This document shows positions 13,651-20,695 of a stretch of 22,771 nucleotides of DNA, one piece after another (the first letter of the stretch is position 1; each line of letters opens with the position of its first letter). Both the position numbers and the translations under genes were made by a program. This DNA comes from an uncultured Oscillospiraceae bacterium (GTDB taxonomy: Bacteria > Bacillota > Clostridia > Oscillospirales > Acutalibacteraceae): assembly GCA_905211675.1 (NCBI GenBank), contig CAJMBP010000022.1, positions 1-22,771 on the forward strand. Reading direction: 5' to 3'. The notes beneath the pieces were generated by a model. That model did no database searches. It saw only the letters and a program-made list of their open reading frames with translations, and was not told the DNA's origin.

Positions 13651-14631
13651 ATGAATACAAATGTCAGACCTCAAAATATGGAAAGAATTACCACAGCTGA
13701 GCTTGCAAATAAATTTATTGACGAACAGATTGCCGCAATTCGCGCACAGGTCGGCGATAAAAAGGTTCTTCTTGCCCTTTCGGGCGGCGTTGACAGCTCG
13801 GTAGTAGCGGCGCTTCTTATAAAAGCAGTTGGCAAACAGCTTGTTTGCGTGCATGTAAATCACGGCCTTATGCGTAAGGGCGAGAGCGAACAGGTTATCG
13901 AAGTTTTCGGAAAAGAGCTTGGTGCTAACCTTATTTACATTGACGCTACCGACCGCTTTCTCGACCTTTTGGCAGGAGTGAGCGACCCCGAGAAAAAGCG
14001 TAAGATTATCGGCGGCGAGTTTATTAAAGTATTCAATGAAGAAGCCGCCAAGCTTGACGGCATTTCATTCTTGGCTCAGGGCACAATATACCCCGATATA
14101 TTGGAATCTAAAGGCGTTAAAGCGCATCACAATGTCGGCGGTCTGCCCGAGGATATGAGCTTTGAACTTGTTGAACCTGTAAAGCTTCTTTTTAAAGATG
14201 AGGTTCGCGTTGTGGGCGAGGTATTAGGTCTTCCTCACAGTATGGTTTACCGTCAGCCGTTCCCGGGCCCGGGCCTTGGTGTTCGTTGCCTTGGTGCTAT
14301 TACACGCGACCGACTTCACGCGCTTAGAGAAGCGGATGCAATTTTGCGAGAGGAATTTGATAAAAACGGGCTCGCAGGTAAGGTATGGCAATATTTTATC
14401 GCCGTTCCCGATATGACCGCAGTCGGCGTTATCGACGGCAAGCGTCTTGACGGCTGGTGTGCGATTATTCGCGCGGTTAACACAACCGATGCAATGACCG
14501 CCACTATTGAAGAAATTCCGTATGGGCTGCTTCATCATATTACCGCCCGCATAACCTCCGAGGTTAAGGGAATAAGCCGCGTGCTTATGGACCTTACACC
14601 AAAGCCTGTGGGAACAATAGAATTCGAATAA
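13651..14631 (+). CDS. guaA: GMP synthase, ATP pyrophosphatase and dimerisation domains only (no glutaminase domain)
   Basis: Converts XMP to GMP by adenylation and amination. The 326-residue protein starts directly with the PP-loop domain (SGGVDSS at 44-50, VNHGLMRKGE, GTIYPD, then HHNVGGLPE). It runs through RQPFPGPGL and the C-terminal dimerisation domain to TPKPVGTIEFE. The N-terminal class I glutaminase of about 190 residues found in ordinary GuaA is absent. The start is sound: AAGGAG 10 bases upstream and the preceding gene ending 21 bases before. So it either uses free ammonia or takes a separate glutaminase subunit, as archaeal two-part GMP synthases do. No such subunit is in this window. 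Confidence 0.92.
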   Translation: MNTNVRPQNMERITTAELANKFIDEQIAAIRAQVGDKKVLLALSGGVDSSVVAALLIKAVGKQLVCVHVNHGLMRKGESEQVIEVFGKELGANLIYIDATDRFLDLLAGVSDPEKKRKIIGGEFIKVFNEEAAKLDGISFLAQGTIYPDILESKGVKAHHNVGGLPEDMSFELVEPVKLLFKDEVRVVGEVLGLPHSMVYRQPFPGPGLGVRCLGAITRDRLHALREADAILREEFDKNGLAGKVWQYFIAVPDMTAVGVIDGKRLDGWCAIIRAVNTTDAMTATIEEIPYGLLHHITARITSEVKGISRVLMDLTPKPVGTIEFE

Positions 14632-14679
14632 TTACCGACAATAAATTTTTGTGTTACGCTTTAAGCAGTACATAACCAC

Positions 14680-14708
14680 AGCGGCAGAGAGAAATCTCTG
14701 CCGCTTTT
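14680..14708 (+). terminator. Rho-independent terminator after guaA
   Basis: A perfect 11 bp stem (AGCGGCAGAGA at 14680-14690 with 14695-14705), a GAAA tetraloop and a TTTT run. It lies about 50 bases after the guaA stop codon and ahead of the padR promoter. Confidence 0.85.
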
Positions 14709-14728
14709 CTGTTTATCAAAAAAAGCCC

Positions 14729-14761
14729 TTGACAAAATCGATACTTCGTGATATGATGTAT
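14729..14761 (+). promoter_or_regulatory. padR promoter with an overlapping dyad, likely PadR operator
   Basis: TTGACA (14729-14734), a 17-base spacer and TATGAT (14752-14757). The imperfect dyad ATACTTC-N7-GATGTAT (14741-14747 with 14755-14761) covers the -10 box. PadR regulators commonly repress their own operon through such dyads, so this is the best operator candidate; the binding itself is inference. Confidence 0.7.
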
Positions 14762-14781
14762 TACGCAAAGGGAGGTATAAT

Positions 14782-15102
14782 ATGGATATTCAGCTCAAGC
14801 GCGGCCTTTTAGATGTATGCGTACTGGCTGCTATTAAAAGTGAAGATTCGTACGGCTACAAGATTATTAAAGATATGAAGCCGTATATTGAAATGTCGGA
14901 ATCGACCTTATATACGATTTTAAAGCGTTTGGAAACAGCCGATATGCTGACGGTTAACACCTGCGAACACGGCGGCAGATTGCGTAAATACTACCACATT
15001 ACAGACAAAGGACTAAAACGCATTGAAAATTTTAAAGAAGAGTGGAAAGAGATTATTTCTATATATCGGTTCATAACCAAGGAGGATGATGAGAATGAGT
15101 AA
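14782..15102 (+). CDS. PadR-family transcriptional regulator
   Basis: Small dimeric winged-helix repressor of 106 residues. The PadR pattern is plain: RGLLDVCVLAAI, SYGYKIIKDM, SESTLYTILKRLE as recognition helix region, then the wing with RLRKYYHITDKG and a short C-terminal dimer helix. It heads a PadR, DUF1700, DUF4097 operon, an arrangement seen widely in Firmicutes and often tied to envelope stress. GGGAGG sits at 14770-14775. The stop overlaps the start of the next gene by eight bases. The promoter carries a dyad that fits autoregulation. Confidence 0.92.
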   Translation: MDIQLKRGLLDVCVLAAIKSEDSYGYKIIKDMKPYIEMSESTLYTILKRLETADMLTVNTCEHGGRLRKYYHITDKGLKRIENFKEEWKEIISIYRFITKEDDENE

Positions 15103-15697
15103 ACAAGAGTTTTTAGCCGAACTTAAGGCGAGATTGTCGGGTCTGCCGCAGTCGGATATAGAAGAACGCCTGACATTTTTTGGCGAAATGATTGACGACC
15201 GAATTGAAGAGGGTCTTACGGAAGGAGAGGCTGTTTCGGCAATCGGCACGGTAGATGAAGTTGCAGGTCAGATTGTGGCAGAAACCCCCTTGACTAAGCT
15301 TGTAAAAGAAAGGGTAAAACCAAAGCGTAGCCTGCGTGCGTGGGAGATTGTGCTGTTGGTTTTGGGCTCGCCTATATGGCTTTCTGTTTTGATTGCCGTA
15401 TTCGTCGTAATCTTTGCCGTTTATGTTGCAATATGGTCTGTTATTATTTCTCTGTGGGCAATCTTGGCTTCGCTGGCAGTGAGCTCGCTTGCAGCAGTGG
15501 CAGCGGCTGTAGTTTTTTCTTTTAACAGTAATTGGCTCACGGGAGCCGCAATGCTTGGCGCGGGTATTTTCTGCGCAGGGCTTACTATTCTTTTGTTTTT
15601 TGGCTGCAAAGCTGCTACCAAAGGTGTGTTATTGTTGACAAAGAATATCGCTTTAGGTATTAAATCTTTGCTTGTCGGCAAGGAGGGTGTAAAATGA
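15095..15697 (+). CDS. DUF1700/HAAS-domain membrane protein
   Basis: The N-terminal 65 residues or so form a helical HAAS-type domain (KQEFLAELKARLSGLPQ, then YFGE-like FFGEMIDDRIEEGLTE and AVSAIGTVDEVAGQI). This is followed by a basic linker and three to four membrane helices (about 75-175). The total is 200 residues from ATG 15095, which is nine bases after GGAGG (15081-15085); the ATGs at 15086 and 15089 are too close to it. Such proteins are usually encoded beside a PadR regulator and may be controlled targets or partners of it. The exact function is unknown. The stop overlaps the next start (ATGA). Confidence 0.85.
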   Translation: MSKQEFLAELKARLSGLPQSDIEERLTFFGEMIDDRIEEGLTEGEAVSAIGTVDEVAGQIVAETPLTKLVKERVKPKRSLRAWEIVLLVLGSPIWLSVLIAVFVVIFAVYVAIWSVIISLWAILASLAVSSLAAVAAAVVFSFNSNWLTGAAMLGAGIFCAGLTILLFFGCKAATKGVLLLTKNIALGIKSLLVGKEGVK

Positions 15698-16602
15698 ACA
15701 AAATAACAAAAATATGGCTTATTATTGCCGCCGCGCTCGTAGCGTTGGGTCTTGTGATTTTTGCGGGTGTTATGACCGCTTATGATTATGATTTTACAAA
15801 GCTTAGCACCGTGACTTATGAAGCCAAAACCCATGAAATAGGTGACGCATTTGATAAAATAGCGATTTATGTAAATACAACCGAAATTAAGCTTGCGCCG
15901 TCGGCTGATGAGATGTGCAGAATAGAATGTTTTGAAACAAACAAGGTTAAATATTCAGCTACTGTTACAGACGGAACGCTTATAATTGATACAGTCGATA
16001 CTCGAAAATGGTATGATTATATAGGCATTTTTCTCGGCAAACAAACAATGACTGTATATCTTCCGCAAGACAATTACGTCTCACTTTCAATTAACACCAA
16101 TACAGGTGATGTTGAAATACCCAAAGATTTTACTTTTGGAGAAATTGGAATTGACGGTGACACAGCAGATGTGCAGTGCTTGGCTTCGATTTCAAAAAAT
16201 ATAGAAATCGAATTAAGCACAGGAAGTATAAATATGTCGGAGCTTACTGCTGAAAATATTGATTTTTCCACTACTACGGGCGACATTAACATAAATAATG
16301 TAAATGTTAACGGTAATGTTGAAACAGAAACCGACACCGGCAATATTACACTTAACAATGTTGTGGCTAAGGGTGATTTTGAAATTGAAAGCAGCACGGG
16401 TAATGTGAAATTTGAAAAAAGCGACGCCGCACAAATTTTTGTTAAAACAAGCACCGGCAATGTTACGGGCAATCTGCTTTCAGAAAAGATTTTTATAACC
16501 GAAACTTCAACAGGAAATGTAAGTGTGCCCAAAACCGCGTCAGGCGGAAAATGCGAAATCACAACATCGACCGGAAATATTGAAATTCATACAGCGCCTT
16601 AA
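15694..16602 (+). CDS. DUF4097-family membrane-anchored beta-repeat protein
   Basis: A 302-residue protein with one N-terminal membrane helix (about 7-29); the rest probably lies outside the membrane as a beta-helix-like adhesin fold. From about residue 174 to the C-terminus, seven TG-centred repeats (STGS, TTGD, DTGN, then four STGN) recur every 19-20 residues, and an earlier NTGD lies near residue 137. This is typical of DUF4097. The role of the family is not established; its position after padR and DUF1700 suggests an envelope-stress or bactofilin-like structural job. GGAGGGTG precedes the start, which overlaps the upstream stop. Confidence 0.85.
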   Translation: MNKITKIWLIIAAALVALGLVIFAGVMTAYDYDFTKLSTVTYEAKTHEIGDAFDKIAIYVNTTEIKLAPSADEMCRIECFETNKVKYSATVTDGTLIIDTVDTRKWYDYIGIFLGKQTMTVYLPQDNYVSLSINTNTGDVEIPKDFTFGEIGIDGDTADVQCLASISKNIEIELSTGSINMSELTAENIDFSTTTGDININNVNVNGNVETETDTGNITLNNVVAKGDFEIESSTGNVKFEKSDAAQIFVKTSTGNVTGNLLSEKIFITETSTGNVSVPKTASGGKCEITTSTGNIEIHTAP

Positions 16603-16610
16603 AATTTTTA

Positions 16611-16649
16611 AAACACAGGGGACAACACGTAGAACCGTCCCCTGTGTTT
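16611..16649 (+). terminator. Strong GGGGAC/GTCCCC palindrome after the DUF4097 gene (terminator or REP-like unit)
   Basis: A perfect 13 bp stem (AAACACAGGGGAC at 16611-16623 with 16637-16649) and a 13-base loop, eight bases after the stop codon. It is not followed by a clean T-run. The ACACAGGGGAC...GTCCCCTGTGT wording resembles palindromes repeated in many Firmicutes genomes. Only one copy is in the window, so the repeat idea is unproven. Confidence 0.45.
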
Positions 16650-16699
16650 CCAATCATTTTACTATTGGCAGCCAAGAGAAAACCGTTTAAAATAAAAAT

Positions 16700-16729
16700 A
16701 AAGGGAGCAGGAGTGTTCTCACTCCCTTT
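16700..16729 (-). terminator. Hairpin with T-rich tail on the minus strand
   Basis: AAAGGGAG (16700-16707) pairs with CTCCCTTT (16722-16729), and an alternative inner stem GAGTG/CACTC overlaps it. On the minus strand it is followed by ATTTTTATTTT. It sits just after the possible small minus-strand ORF at 16734-16861, for which it would be the terminator. Confidence 0.45.
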
Positions 16730-16733
16730 AGGT

Positions 16734-16861
16734 TTATTTACTTAGCAGTTCGATTAACTTTATTATTAAAGCAATCAAGTTGTTAAGTAGTGTAAGAATT
16801 GCGGTGACGAGTACTAACTTGGTTGTTGTTTCGTTACCGCTTTTCTTTTTGTGGCAGCCAT
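16734..16861 (-). pseudogene. Possible small hydrophobic protein gene broken by a frameshift
   Basis: From ATG 16861 one frame reads MAATKRKAVTKQQPS and stops at 16814. A second frame joins at about the KQ codons and reads TTKLVLVTAILTLLNNLIAL, then IIKLIELLSK, stopping at 16734, directly before the hairpin at 16700-16729. A Lys-rich N-terminus followed by one hydrophobic helix is a common plan for small bacterial membrane proteins. No good ribosome site lies before the ATG. A single-base deletion or insertion would unite the frames. Chance is a real alternative in this AT-rich stretch. Confidence 0.3.
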
Positions 16862-16944
16862 TATCAATGAAATAATTGCGGTTTTAATTGCAAAATATGA
16901 TTTTAAATGGGCAGGAGAAATATCATCTGATTGATTTAAAAATG

Positions 16945-16983
16945 CCCCTATAGTGTTTCGGAGAGACCGTAACATCATAGGGG
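16945..16983 (-). terminator. Long hairpin after asnB, probable terminator
   Basis: CCCCTAT/ATAGGGG (16945-16951 with 16977-16983) continues inward through TGTT and CGG pairs, with two mismatches, to an AGAGA loop. On the minus strand it is followed by CATTTTTA. It lies about 45 bases beyond the asnB stop codon. Confidence 0.55.
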
Positions 16984-17028
16984 TATATATTTTTGTATTA
17001 AGTTTAAAGGCTATAACCTGTATAACGC

Positions 17029-18612
17029 CTATTTTCCGCTGTCGCCGTAGTTTGAAAGAACGCGTGCAGAGGGATCGTTTACATCGCAGCCCTTCCATGC
17101 CTTGTTAGGCATCCAGAAATCGACTATCATTTCTGCCTGACCGGGATAGTACTTTTCAAAAATTTCGCGGTAAAGCAAAGACTCCTTTGTAAACGGAGTA
17201 GCGTGGGTATATTTTCGGCGTGCTTTCTCAAATTCCTCGTCCGAATACTGCTGTTCGGCATATTCTTTAAGGTAGTCTACCATTGAATGACCGACTGCAT
17301 CAGAGAAAGCGGCTTTTTCACGCCATAAAATCTCATCGGGAAGGTAGTCGCCGTCTTCGAATGCGTGGCGGAGCAGGTATTTGCCCTTACCATATTTGTT
17401 AAGCTTGATTTCAGGGTCAAGCGCCATTACATATTTAACAAAATCAAGGTCGCCGAACGGTACCCTTGCTTCAAGTGAGTTTACCGAAATACAGCGGTCG
17501 GCGCGAAGCACATCATACATGTGCAGCTCGCGCACACGCTTTTGCGATTCGGCTTGAAAAGCCTCTGCCGAGGGGGCAAAGTCGGTGTATTTATAACCGA
17601 ACAATTCATCTGAAATCTCACCTGTCAACAGCACGCGAATATCGGTCTGTTCGTGAATTGCTTTACATATAAGGTACATACCCATACTCGCACGAACGGT
17701 CGTGATATCAAAGGTGCCGAGCAGATGTATAAGCTCGTCAAGCGTAGCTGTTACCTCGTCGGGCGTCATATATATTTCTTGGTGGTCGCTGCCTATATAA
17801 TCGGCAACCTGTTTTGCGTATTTTAAATCAATAGCATCTTCGCTCATACCGATAGCAAAGGTTTTGATAGGTGTCTTGCTTTTTTTTGCGGCAATAGCGC
17901 AAACAAGTGAAGAATCAAGACCGCCCGAAAGCAAAAAGCCCACCTTGGCGTCGGCAACAAGCCGTTTTTCTACGCCCGCGACCAGTTTTTCACGAATGTT
18001 TTTGCAAACAGTTTCTAAATCATCATAACAAACTTTGCCTACACTTGCTATATCACAATAGCAGGTGAATTTGCCGTCTTTATAATAATGACCCGGAGGA
18101 AAGGGCATTATTTTTTGGGCAAGACCCACAAGGTTTTTTGCCTCGCTTGCAAACAAAATCACACCCTTGCTGTCGTATCCGTAATATAACGGACGAATAC
18201 CTATGGGGTCGCGCGCGGCAATGTACTTACCCGTTTTTCCGTCATAGATAATGCAGGCAAACTCGGCGTCAAGCATAGCAAACATATCTGTACCGTGCTC
18301 GCGGTACATAGGAAGTAAAATTTCACAGTCGCTGTCGCTTACAAAAGAGTAACCCTTTTTAATCAGTTCTTGTTTTTGCTTTTCAAAGCCGTAAAGCTCG
18401 CCGTTGCAAACTACATAGCTGCCGTCAAGTTCAAAGGGCTGCATTCCCGAAGGGGTCAGCCCCATAATTGCAAGTCGGTGAAATCCGAGCAGACCCTTGC
18501 CGGTATCGACAATGCGGCTGTCATCGGGGCCGCGTGATACCGTGCGGTCAAAACCTTTTTTAAAATCGTCAAAAGTGGCATCGCTGCCACAGTAACCCAT
18601 AATTGAACACAT
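17029..18612 (-). CDS. asnB: Asparagine synthase B (glutamine-hydrolysing)
   Basis: Makes asparagine from aspartate, ATP and glutamine in the cytosol. The 527-residue protein starts MCSIMGYCG, so after Met removal Cys2 is the glutaminase nucleophile. Further glutaminase residues are seen in RLAI (Arg46), CNGELYG (Asn70-Glu72) and SDSDCE (Asp95). The synthetase domain has the PP-loop SGGLDSS (229-235) and LLTGEISDELFGY. The start at 18612 is fixed by GGAGGT (18626-18621) and Cys2; the longer frame upstream is leader RNA. A T-box with an AAC (Asn) specifier precedes it. It follows glnN and amt on the same strand, downstream of the enzyme that makes its nitrogen donor. Confidence 0.95.
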   Translation of the reverse strand: MCSIMGYCGSDATFDDFKKGFDRTVSRGPDDSRIVDTGKGLLGFHRLAIMGLTPSGMQPFELDGSYVVCNGELYGFEKQKQELIKKGYSFVSDSDCEILLPMYREHGTDMFAMLDAEFACIIYDGKTGKYIAARDPIGIRPLYYGYDSKGVILFASEAKNLVGLAQKIMPFPPGHYYKDGKFTCYCDIASVGKVCYDDLETVCKNIREKLVAGVEKRLVADAKVGFLLSGGLDSSLVCAIAAKKSKTPIKTFAIGMSEDAIDLKYAKQVADYIGSDHQEIYMTPDEVTATLDELIHLLGTFDITTVRASMGMYLICKAIHEQTDIRVLLTGEISDELFGYKYTDFAPSAEAFQAESQKRVRELHMYDVLRADRCISVNSLEARVPFGDLDFVKYVMALDPEIKLNKYGKGKYLLRHAFEDGDYLPDEILWREKAAFSDAVGHSMVDYLKEYAEQQYSDEEFEKARRKYTHATPFTKESLLYREIFEKYYPGQAEMIVDFWMPNKAWKGCDVNDPSARVLSNYGDSGK

Positions 18613-18654
18613 AGGAAAATACCTCCGTAAATAAGTTAGTAATTTCAGCATTCT

Positions 18655-18874
18655 ACAGGGCGATTGCTGTCTCGCGGTGCCACCTGTATTTCTTCTCGTT
18701 TTGAACTTCAAGCAAAGCTCTGTCAACTTACGCGTGACTGTACGGCGCACCTACTAAGAAATACATCTTTTCAGATTGCAGCTCGAAAAGTGTTATTCAT
18801 ACAGACTTCGCCGCACGGCTTCCACCGTCCCGTGCTCGCTGTCTGCGAATTATCTGTATTACTTCTCTTTTCTC
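18655..18874 (-). promoter_or_regulatory. T-box leader of asnB (tRNA-Asn sensing)
   Basis: Stem I is recognisable on the minus strand: GAGAAAAGAGAAGTAATACAG, the apical GACGGTGGAAGCCGT, and a specifier loop ATAACAC with AAC (Asn) at 18794-18792, followed by GAGCTGC. The T-box core is ACAGG, bulge TGGCACC, GCG (18687-18673), then CGC and CCTGT (ending 18655), which gives the standard antiterminator fold. Uncharged tRNA-Asn should therefore raise asnB expression. I find no competing hairpin with a T-run between the antiterminator and the start codon, nor an obvious sequence hiding the ribosome site. Confidence 0.88.
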
Positions 18875-18921
18875 AAACGCTTTTGAGATATTAAATTTTA
18901 AACTGTCGGTTGAATAAGTTA

Positions 18922-20676
18922 TTACTCAACATCCTGCAAGGCGTCATAGCCTTCTTCACCGGTACGAACCTTTACAACATTTTCAACATCGTAAACAAAG
19001 ATTTTACCGTCGCCTATATGTCCTGTGTAAAGAACCTTCTTGGCGGTTTCAATAACGCTGCGCACAGGAACCTTGCTTACTACAATGTCAACCTGAATCT
19101 TAGGAAGCAGGTTTGCTTCAACCTGAACGCCGCGGTAATATTCGGGCTGACCCTTTTGTACTCCGCAACCGAGAACATGAGAAACTGTCATACCGGTAAT
19201 ACCTATATCCATCATAGCGGCTTTAAGTGTTTCAAAGCGAGATTCTTTACAGATTATTTCAATCTTAGTAAACTTAGGTGCGCCGTCATCAAATGTAGGA
19301 ACCTTCTTTACAGGGATAGCCTCTGCTACCGGAACTTCACCGCTAACCGCAACTGCTTCTTCATAACCGTAGTCAATGCTTTCAACCGCCGGAACAAAGT
19401 CTGCATAAGCACTTGGAAGACCGTGTTCTGTGCTGTCAAGACCCTTGATTTCTTCCTCTTTAGATACGCGAAGTCCGATTGTCTTTTTGATGATGAAGAA
19501 GGTTAATGACATTGCTGCGGCAGTCCATGCAAGAATAGCTATAATACCGAGTGTCTGAATACCGAGTAGTTTGAAGCTGCCTGTGTAGAAAAGGCCTTCA
19601 AGACCTGCGGGAGCGTCGGGGTTTGCTAACAAGCCTACTGCGATAGTACCCCAAACACCGTTTGCAAAGTGAACGCCGACAGCGCCGACAGGGTCGTCAA
19701 TGTGAAGCTTTAAGTCGAGCAATTCAACAACTACTACAACCAAAATACCCGAAACGATACCTACTATTACGGCACCTAAAGCATCTAATGCGTCACAGCC
19801 GGCTGTAATACCAACCAAACCTGCAAGTGCGCCGTTTAAGCACATAGATACATCTGGCTTGCCGTTTTTAATCCAGGTGAATAGCATTGTAACGCAGGTT
19901 GCAACTGCAGGGGCAATTGTAGTTGTTACAAAGATTGATGCGAGCGAATTACCGTCCCAAGCGGCAGCACCGTTGAAACCGTACCAACCAAACCAAAGAA
20001 TAAAGCAACCAAGAGCGCCAAGTGTGATAGAGTGACCGGGGATAGCGTTAATCTTCTTAACCTTTCCTGCTTTGTCTTTTACATATTTACCAAGACGGGG
20101 ACCTACCATAATAGCACCGATTAAAGCAGTTATACCGCCGACAGCGTGAATTGCTGCGGAACCTGCAAAATCATGGAAGCCGAGCTTTGCAAGCCAACCT
20201 TGAGAGTTCCAAACCCAGCCGGCTTCGATCGGGTAAACGAACAGCGATATAACGGCTGAATAAATGCAGTAAGATACAAACTTAGTTCTTTCTGCCATAG
20301 AACCCGAAACGATTGTAGCGGCCGTTGCACAGAATACAAGGTTAAATACAAATGAGGGAGCGTTACCGCCCTTTAAGAACTCACCGAAATTGGTAAGTAT
20401 TTGAAGGTTCGGCATACCGAAAATGCCGAGAATGTAATCTTCGGACATCATAAGGCTAAAGCCGAGCAGAACAAATACAACAGTTCCTATACAGAAGTCC
20501 ATAAGGTTTTTCATTATAATGTTACCGGCATTTTTTGCTCTTGTAAAACCGGTTTCAACCATTGCAAAGCCTGCCTGCATAAAGAATACCAGCGCAGCGC
20601 CTATAAGGAACCAGATGCCGAAGGCTTCACTTGTGACAGTTTCTTGCACAAATTCGGTAATTTCTTGTGTTATCAT
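18922..20676 (-). CDS. amt: Ammonium transporter fused to a C-terminal PII regulatory domain
   Basis: A single 584-residue frame. Residues about 17-405 are a complete Amt channel with 11 likely membrane helices: Asp169, the twin histidines His177 (AAIHAVGG) and His336 (GVHFANG), and FGWYGFNG. The Amt tail GLDSTEHGLPSAY ends near 424. An acidic, Val/Pro/Ala-rich linker (about 425-466) leads to a full PII domain (467-584): FTKIEIICKESRFETLKAAM, a T-loop with QKG...EYYRG (Tyr514 matching E. coli GlnB Tyr51), TGHIGDGKIFV and RTGEEG. PII normally plugs Amt as a separate GlnK trimer; here it is tethered, so gating by ATP/ADP/2-oxoglutarate would be intramolecular. It lies 19 bases after glnN and is probably co-transcribed. 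The ribosome site is weak (AGAAGATGA). Confidence 0.95.
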   Translation of the reverse strand: MITQEITEFVQETVTSEAFGIWFLIGAALVFFMQAGFAMVETGFTRAKNAGNIIMKNLMDFCIGTVVFVLLGFSLMMSEDYILGIFGMPNLQILTNFGEFLKGGNAPSFVFNLVFCATAATIVSGSMAERTKFVSYCIYSAVISLFVYPIEAGWVWNSQGWLAKLGFHDFAGSAAIHAVGGITALIGAIMVGPRLGKYVKDKAGKVKKINAIPGHSITLGALGCFILWFGWYGFNGAAAWDGNSLASIFVTTTIAPAVATCVTMLFTWIKNGKPDVSMCLNGALAGLVGITAGCDALDALGAVIVGIVSGILVVVVVELLDLKLHIDDPVGAVGVHFANGVWGTIAVGLLANPDAPAGLEGLFYTGSFKLLGIQTLGIIAILAWTAAAMSLTFFIIKKTIGLRVSKEEEIKGLDSTEHGLPSAYADFVPAVESIDYGYEEAVAVSGEVPVAEAIPVKKVPTFDDGAPKFTKIEIICKESRFETLKAAMMDIGITGMTVSHVLGCGVQKGQPEYYRGVQVEANLLPKIQVDIVVSKVPVRSVIETAKKVLYTGHIGDGKIFVYDVENVVKVRTGEEGYDALQDVE

Positions 20677-20695
20677 AGTAAATCATCTTCTTTCT

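Noticed and set aside
16855..16941. Plus-strand mini-ORF (GTG start, about 27 codons, ending ISSD)
   Set aside because: No ribosome site; overlaps the minus-strand candidate; too short to support.
16814..17098. 94-residue minus-strand ORF running from inside asnB through the terminator hairpin
   Set aside because: It begins within asnB coding sequence and reads through a strong hairpin. Only its last 15 codons may belong to a small gene.
18613..18750. N-terminal extension of asnB upstream of 18612
   Set aside because: This stretch is the T-box leader RNA. AsnB needs Cys at position 2, and the GGAGGT site fixes the start at 18612.
18893..18941. Hairpin GTTGAGTAA/TTATTCAAC at the amt stop as a terminator
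   Set aside because: The stem is AT-rich with a G-U pair and is not followed directly by a T-run, so transcription may well continue into the T-box.
18910..19506. 198-residue plus-strand ORF opposite amt
   Set aside because: It lies wholly antisense to the well-supported Amt-PII gene, has no ribosome site and has an odd composition (rich in Asn, Cys, Tyr).
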